From the NCBI RefSeq assembly GCF_009725165.1, contig NZ_WNZW01000001.1, forward strand, positions 248,001-312,000: a DNA stretch of 64,000 nucleotides. The letters are read 5' to 3'. The stretch's first letter is position 1. The number at the start of each line of letters is the position of its first letter. This document shows positions 61,120 to 64,000 of this stretch, piece by piece. Under the pieces are notes generated by a model. It saw only the letters and a list, made by a program, of their open reading frames with translations. It made no database searches and had not been told where the DNA came from. The position numbers and the translations under genes are program-made. The DNA comes from Paenibacillus woosongensis. Its GTDB lineage: Bacteria > Bacillota > Bacilli > Paenibacillales > Paenibacillaceae.

Positions 61120-61560
61120 CTACTCCATATTTTCCTTGCGCTTGGTCCATAATTCAAAAGGCTCAGATCCATTCACCATCTCAATGTATTGAAAAGGAAT
61201 ATTCGGATTGCTCCCCGCCGGGACGACCTTCGCCTCCATGGCAAGCTCCTTGAGGGATGCGTAATAGACAGCCTTCAGATCAGCCCGCTGGATCGCGCCC
61301 TGGCACATGGGACACGGCTCCCCGCTAGCGTAAATTTCGCAGTCGGACAGCAGCTCGCTTCCCAATACGCGGCTGGCCTCCCGAATAGCTCTCATCTCGG
61401 CGTGATCCGTCGGATCCTTCGTTTCCAGCACGGTATTGACGCCTGTCGCCACAACCTCGCCGTTCCTCACAATGACGGCTCCGAACGGCCGGCCGCCCTT
61501 CTCCTTCACGTTGGTGCGGGCTAAATCGATCGCCAGCTGCAGAAATTGTTGAGTATTCAT
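61120..61560 (-). CDS. Nucleoside/guanine deaminase (CDA fold)
   Basis: 146 residues. Zinc site: His and Glu in DHAEMRAIRE (HAE) and the two cysteines in PCPMCQGAI. N-terminus GGRPFGAVIVRNGEVVATG is shared with GuaD-type guanine deaminases and TadA relatives. Guanine or a related base is the likely substrate. Has its own terminator. Confidence 0.93.
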   Translation of the reverse strand: MNTQQFLQLAIDLARTNVKEKGGRPFGAVIVRNGEVVATGVNTVLETKDPTDHAEMRAIREASRVLGSELLSDCEIYASGEPCPMCQGAIQRADLKAVYYASLKELAMEAKVVPAGSNPNIPFQYIEMVNGSEPFELWTKRKENME

Positions 61561-61627
61561 CTGTACAACCCTCCTGACTCTGCAATTATACCATCCGGCA
61601 TGTTATGGCGTTAGGCCCGAGGTACAT

Positions 61628-61647
61628 AACTAAGGCTGCAGCCTTAG
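61628..61647. terminator. Perfect palindrome, weak terminator candidate
   Basis: CTAAGGCTGCAGCCTTAG is fully self-complementary, 36 bases after the DUF981 stop; the T-run is short. Confidence 0.35.
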
Positions 61648-61682
61648 TCGGTTGCAGCCTCTCCGTATTCGCTTAGTTCGGC

Positions 61683-62444
61683 TCACATCGTGTTAATGAT
61701 GAGCCCGATATGCGTAAAGTAATTCATCGCCCCGAACAGGACGAAGAGGATCCCCGTGACTCTCCAGCATAACCCCATAATGCGGGTGACTATTGGATTT
61801 CTTGTGGCCAGGGAAAATGGCAGGAGAATCGCCCCGATGCCGGTAACGGCGTAAAGACCAGATATAAAAGAAGCCTCCAGCAGCGGATAATCCGCAAACC
61901 GTCCGGATATCGGCTCTTCGGGCGGCGCGGCGAATAACTGATAATATACGCCGGCGATAGCAATAGATATCAGCGCCAGCCCCATGGCGGCAGCAAAATA
62001 GGACAGGGGCCGAATCATGTCGATTAGCTGTGAAGTCATCACTCCAGATTGCTGCTTGGCTTCCTTGTCGCTTAGCTCCGCCTTATGATGGAGGTTCGAT
62101 CTGCGCCAAATCAGGATAGCTCCGCCCAGCAGCATGACGCCAAAAGCCAGTGTAGGTTCGCCAAATATGATGTCATCGAACGGAAACCCGATTTTTGACA
62201 AAGGCCAGGTAAGCGTCATCGCTCCGCCCGTCAAGGTTAAAATAAAACCGGGAATGGCAAAGCCAATAGACCAGCCTTCGAGGCTGATTTTATCTCCGCG
62301 GGTAACATGCTGGCTGAAGCGGACCAGCATCAGCAGCGCGATCCCTGTTGCAACGGACATGATGGTGTTGTAGACCTGGGTTTGTGACCAATCAATATGC
62401 ATGCGGTGCCCCCCGTATACGTGAAATTCATGCGTCATGTCCAT
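61683..62444 (-). CDS. DUF981-like membrane protein
   Basis: 253 residues (a start at 62402 with a GGGGGG site is an alternative). Six to seven hydrophobic segments, with the DUF981-type pattern YNTIMSVATGIALL, EGWSIGFAIPGFILTLTGGAMTLTWPL and IIFGEPTLAFGVMLLGGAI. Function unknown. Lies between a deaminase and the J-domain paralogue. Confidence 0.72.
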   Translation of the reverse strand: MDMTHEFHVYGGHRMHIDWSQTQVYNTIMSVATGIALLMLVRFSQHVTRGDKISLEGWSIGFAIPGFILTLTGGAMTLTWPLSKIGFPFDDIIFGEPTLAFGVMLLGGAILIWRRSNLHHKAELSDKEAKQQSGVMTSQLIDMIRPLSYFAAAMGLALISIAIAGVYYQLFAAPPEEPISGRFADYPLLEASFISGLYAVTGIGAILLPFSLATRNPIVTRIMGLCWRVTGILFVLFGAMNYFTHIGLIINTM

Positions 62445-62513
62445 TTATTCCCATTAACTAGTACAGCATACTATACGGGTGAGAACAAATTTTATTTATG
62501 TAGCTAAGCAAAC

Positions 62514-63848
62514 TTATCTTGTGAGGATGAATTTCAATATCAACAAGATAGCAAATATAAGAAGCCCATAGTTGACTGAACTTCTCTGATCGCGGCTTCC
62601 TTCCGGATCTTTGTCATTATTTTGACCATCTTCGAATGTGTGCTTCTCAGCTTCGTTACGTTTTGCTGGAAATTCAATTTCAAAAATACCACGCAATGCT
62701 TGTTTGCGGATTTTAAAATATGCTTTGTCACTTCGATCGGTCATTTTGAGGACAGATCTAAAGATGGTTAGAGCTTGCCCGAGTTGTCCGCGGGCATCAT
62801 AGCACTGACCCAGTAAAATTCTTACCTCCAGATATTCAGGCCACTTCTCTAGGATGGATTCACATTCCAGTATGGCTAGTTCAAATTGTTTGCTGTAGTA
62901 GTAACTCTGGGCCAGATTGTAATAGCTGGCGATATCATCCGGCTGTAGCTGCAATGTCCTTCTCAGCACATCCACCGCAAGACCATATTGCGATGTTCTA
63001 GAGTAATACTCACCAAGCAGACGAAGCAAATCAGGATCATCGTTAAATAATTGAAGAGCAAGCTTCAGGGCTTGTCCAGCTTCCTCCAGCTTGCTCTCTT
63101 TAAGCGATTGATTAGCTTGCTCTCGATACTGCAGAAATTCATCTATATTGATATTTTCCGCTCGAAGCAGGTATTCATAATTTAATCCGTCTTCGTTGAG
63201 CTGTTCCAGATAATATTTTTTAAAAGAAACCGGAATCTTCACGATATGAGGCTCCAGAGATTCCCTCATCTCCTCTTTCCAATGGAAAAAGTCTTCCAGC
63301 AGTCTCCATATCGCTGAAGGAAAAAACCTATGGCTTTGTACAAAATCGAGCATTGCCGTGTTTAGACTCCGTCTGTACGTGGTGTCCCAGGCAACATCCG
63401 AGTTCAACAGCTGCATCCATAGCTCGGGGTTAATTCGTGAGGGAAAATGTTGATATAGCTCTGCCGCTTTCTCTATAAACTGCTGAACGGTGCTGATTAT
63501 TAGCTCATCATCATATGTATCGACTTCCGGGTTGCCCCAGTTATCGGCATGATCGGAGCTGTCTTCATATGGTACCGCTGCTGGCCCTGTTGAAGCTAAC
63601 GAAACATCTATAGACACTTCTGCCCCTAACACTGATGCTGACGCTGACACTGACGCTTCCGCCTCAGCGTCTCTCCTTACCTGCTGCTCCTTGACGAATT
63701 TCAGCGCTCTGTCATAAGCCTCGCGTAGAGCTTGATAGCCTTCGGCATCCTCTTCCGGATGGTACACTTGCAGCATTTTCGCATAGGCGCGTTTTATGGT
63801 TTTCAGGTCATGGGTCGGCTCAATGTCCAGTCTCTCCCAGATTGTCAT
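62514..63848 (-). CDS. J-domain/TPR protein with C-terminal anchor (paralogue)
   Basis: 444 residues. N-terminal J-domain nearly identical to that of the 46982-48874 protein (MTIWERLDIEPTHDLKTIKRAYAKMLQVYHPEEDAEGYQ), again HPE instead of HPD. A Ser/Ala/Glu-rich linker (residues 65-85), helical and TPR-like repeats (about 225-380), and one hydrophobic helix at the extreme C-terminus (LLIFAILLILKFIL), so a tail anchor. No DUF1266 gene is adjacent. The remaining right edge (63849-64000) holds only its presumed promoter. Confidence 0.85.
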   Translation of the reverse strand: MTIWERLDIEPTHDLKTIKRAYAKMLQVYHPEEDAEGYQALREAYDRALKFVKEQQVRRDAEAEASVSASASVLGAEVSIDVSLASTGPAAVPYEDSSDHADNWGNPEVDTYDDELIISTVQQFIEKAAELYQHFPSRINPELWMQLLNSDVAWDTTYRRSLNTAMLDFVQSHRFFPSAIWRLLEDFFHWKEEMRESLEPHIVKIPVSFKKYYLEQLNEDGLNYEYLLRAENINIDEFLQYREQANQSLKESKLEEAGQALKLALQLFNDDPDLLRLLGEYYSRTSQYGLAVDVLRRTLQLQPDDIASYYNLAQSYYYSKQFELAILECESILEKWPEYLEVRILLGQCYDARGQLGQALTIFRSVLKMTDRSDKAYFKIRKQALRGIFEIEFPAKRNEAEKHTFEDGQNNDKDPEGSRDQRSSVNYGLLIFAILLILKFILTR

Positions 63849-64000
63849 GATGAAGTAGATCCGCCTCTCAAATAGACTTTTTGAAATTCACGTCGAGAAA
63901 TCGTATATTCCTTTTATCGGATAAAAAGTTAATTTTTCAAATCCAGATGAGGACACTTGAAAGCTTGCTGACTAAGACAGTTTCATTCTATACTTACCTT

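Noticed and set aside
1-64000. CRISPR array, tRNA, rRNA or prophage
   Set aside because: No regularly spaced repeats, cloverleaf with CCA-type ends, or phage gene clusters were seen; short repeats are confined to the 13.4-14.4 kb region.

Overview
The window looks like a chromosomal segment of a spore-forming, low-to-mid GC Firmicute, most probably Paenibacillus or a close relative. The reasons are the gene families (GltC-type LysR, YjcZ-like tiny protein, YtpB terpene synthase, PepF, YpsC, YutE, Nif3, SpxH-like, TraX), strong AGGAGG ribosome sites with frequent GTG/TTG starts, consensus sigma-A promoters, and many short genes separated by bidirectional hairpin terminators. This is inferred from the sequence alone; no database search was run.

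Layout. 1-3 kb: start of a lipoprotein gene behind an ABC exporter (ATPase plus permease). 3-7.3 kb: LysR regulator, rhomboid protease, thiol peroxidase, a DUF1499-like protein, a 6S RNA, a YesL-type membrane protein and a YjcZ-like mini-protein. 7.4-13.3 kb: DEAD-box helicase with a long leader, YitT membrane protein, small unknown, DUF4015 hydrolase-like protein, MATE transporter. 13.35-14.45 kb: gene-free, holding a decayed IS256-type element with terminal inverted repeats and a target duplication, invaded by about 40-bp repeats, with a second repeat family beside it. 14.5-21.3 kb: pfkA, ytpB, small unknowns, MFS transporter, nitroreductase, a cyclase-like pseudogene, VOC protein, cspB. 21.4-30.5 kb: pepF with two possible starts, LapA-like protein, M42 peptidase, ABC-F ATPase, DUF92, FAH-family, GDPD and CapA proteins. 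30.6-34.1 kb: hemE-hemH-hemY, the heme branch made through coproporphyrin in Gram-positives. 34.3-46.3 kb: MFS pump, O-methyltransferase, YpsC, LTA-synthase-like sulfatase, many small conserved proteins, M14 peptidase, TraX, glutamate racemase, YtxH, YutE, Dabb and patatin proteins.

46.3-48.9 kb: a DUF1266 gene translationally coupled to a membrane J-domain/TPR protein whose J motif reads HPE rather than HPD; a paralogue sits at 62.5-63.8 kb. 49-50.3 kb: HxlR regulator coupled to a DsbA/SpxH-like protein. 51.2-57.6 kb: a five-gene chemosensory operon, cheA-cheW-mcp-cheR-cheB, whose promoter has a Spo0A-box match lying on its -35 element. The rest carries a two-domain VOC protein, two Gfo/Idh/MocA oxidoreductases (the upstream one apparently lacking a canonical start codon), a nucleoside deaminase and a DUF981-like membrane protein.

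The most interesting leads are the Spo0A-box chemosensory promoter, the HPE-type J-domain/DUF1266 module, the noncanonical start of the oxidoreductase, the dual-start PepF, and the nested mobile-element remnant. No CRISPR array, tRNA, rRNA or prophage was seen.
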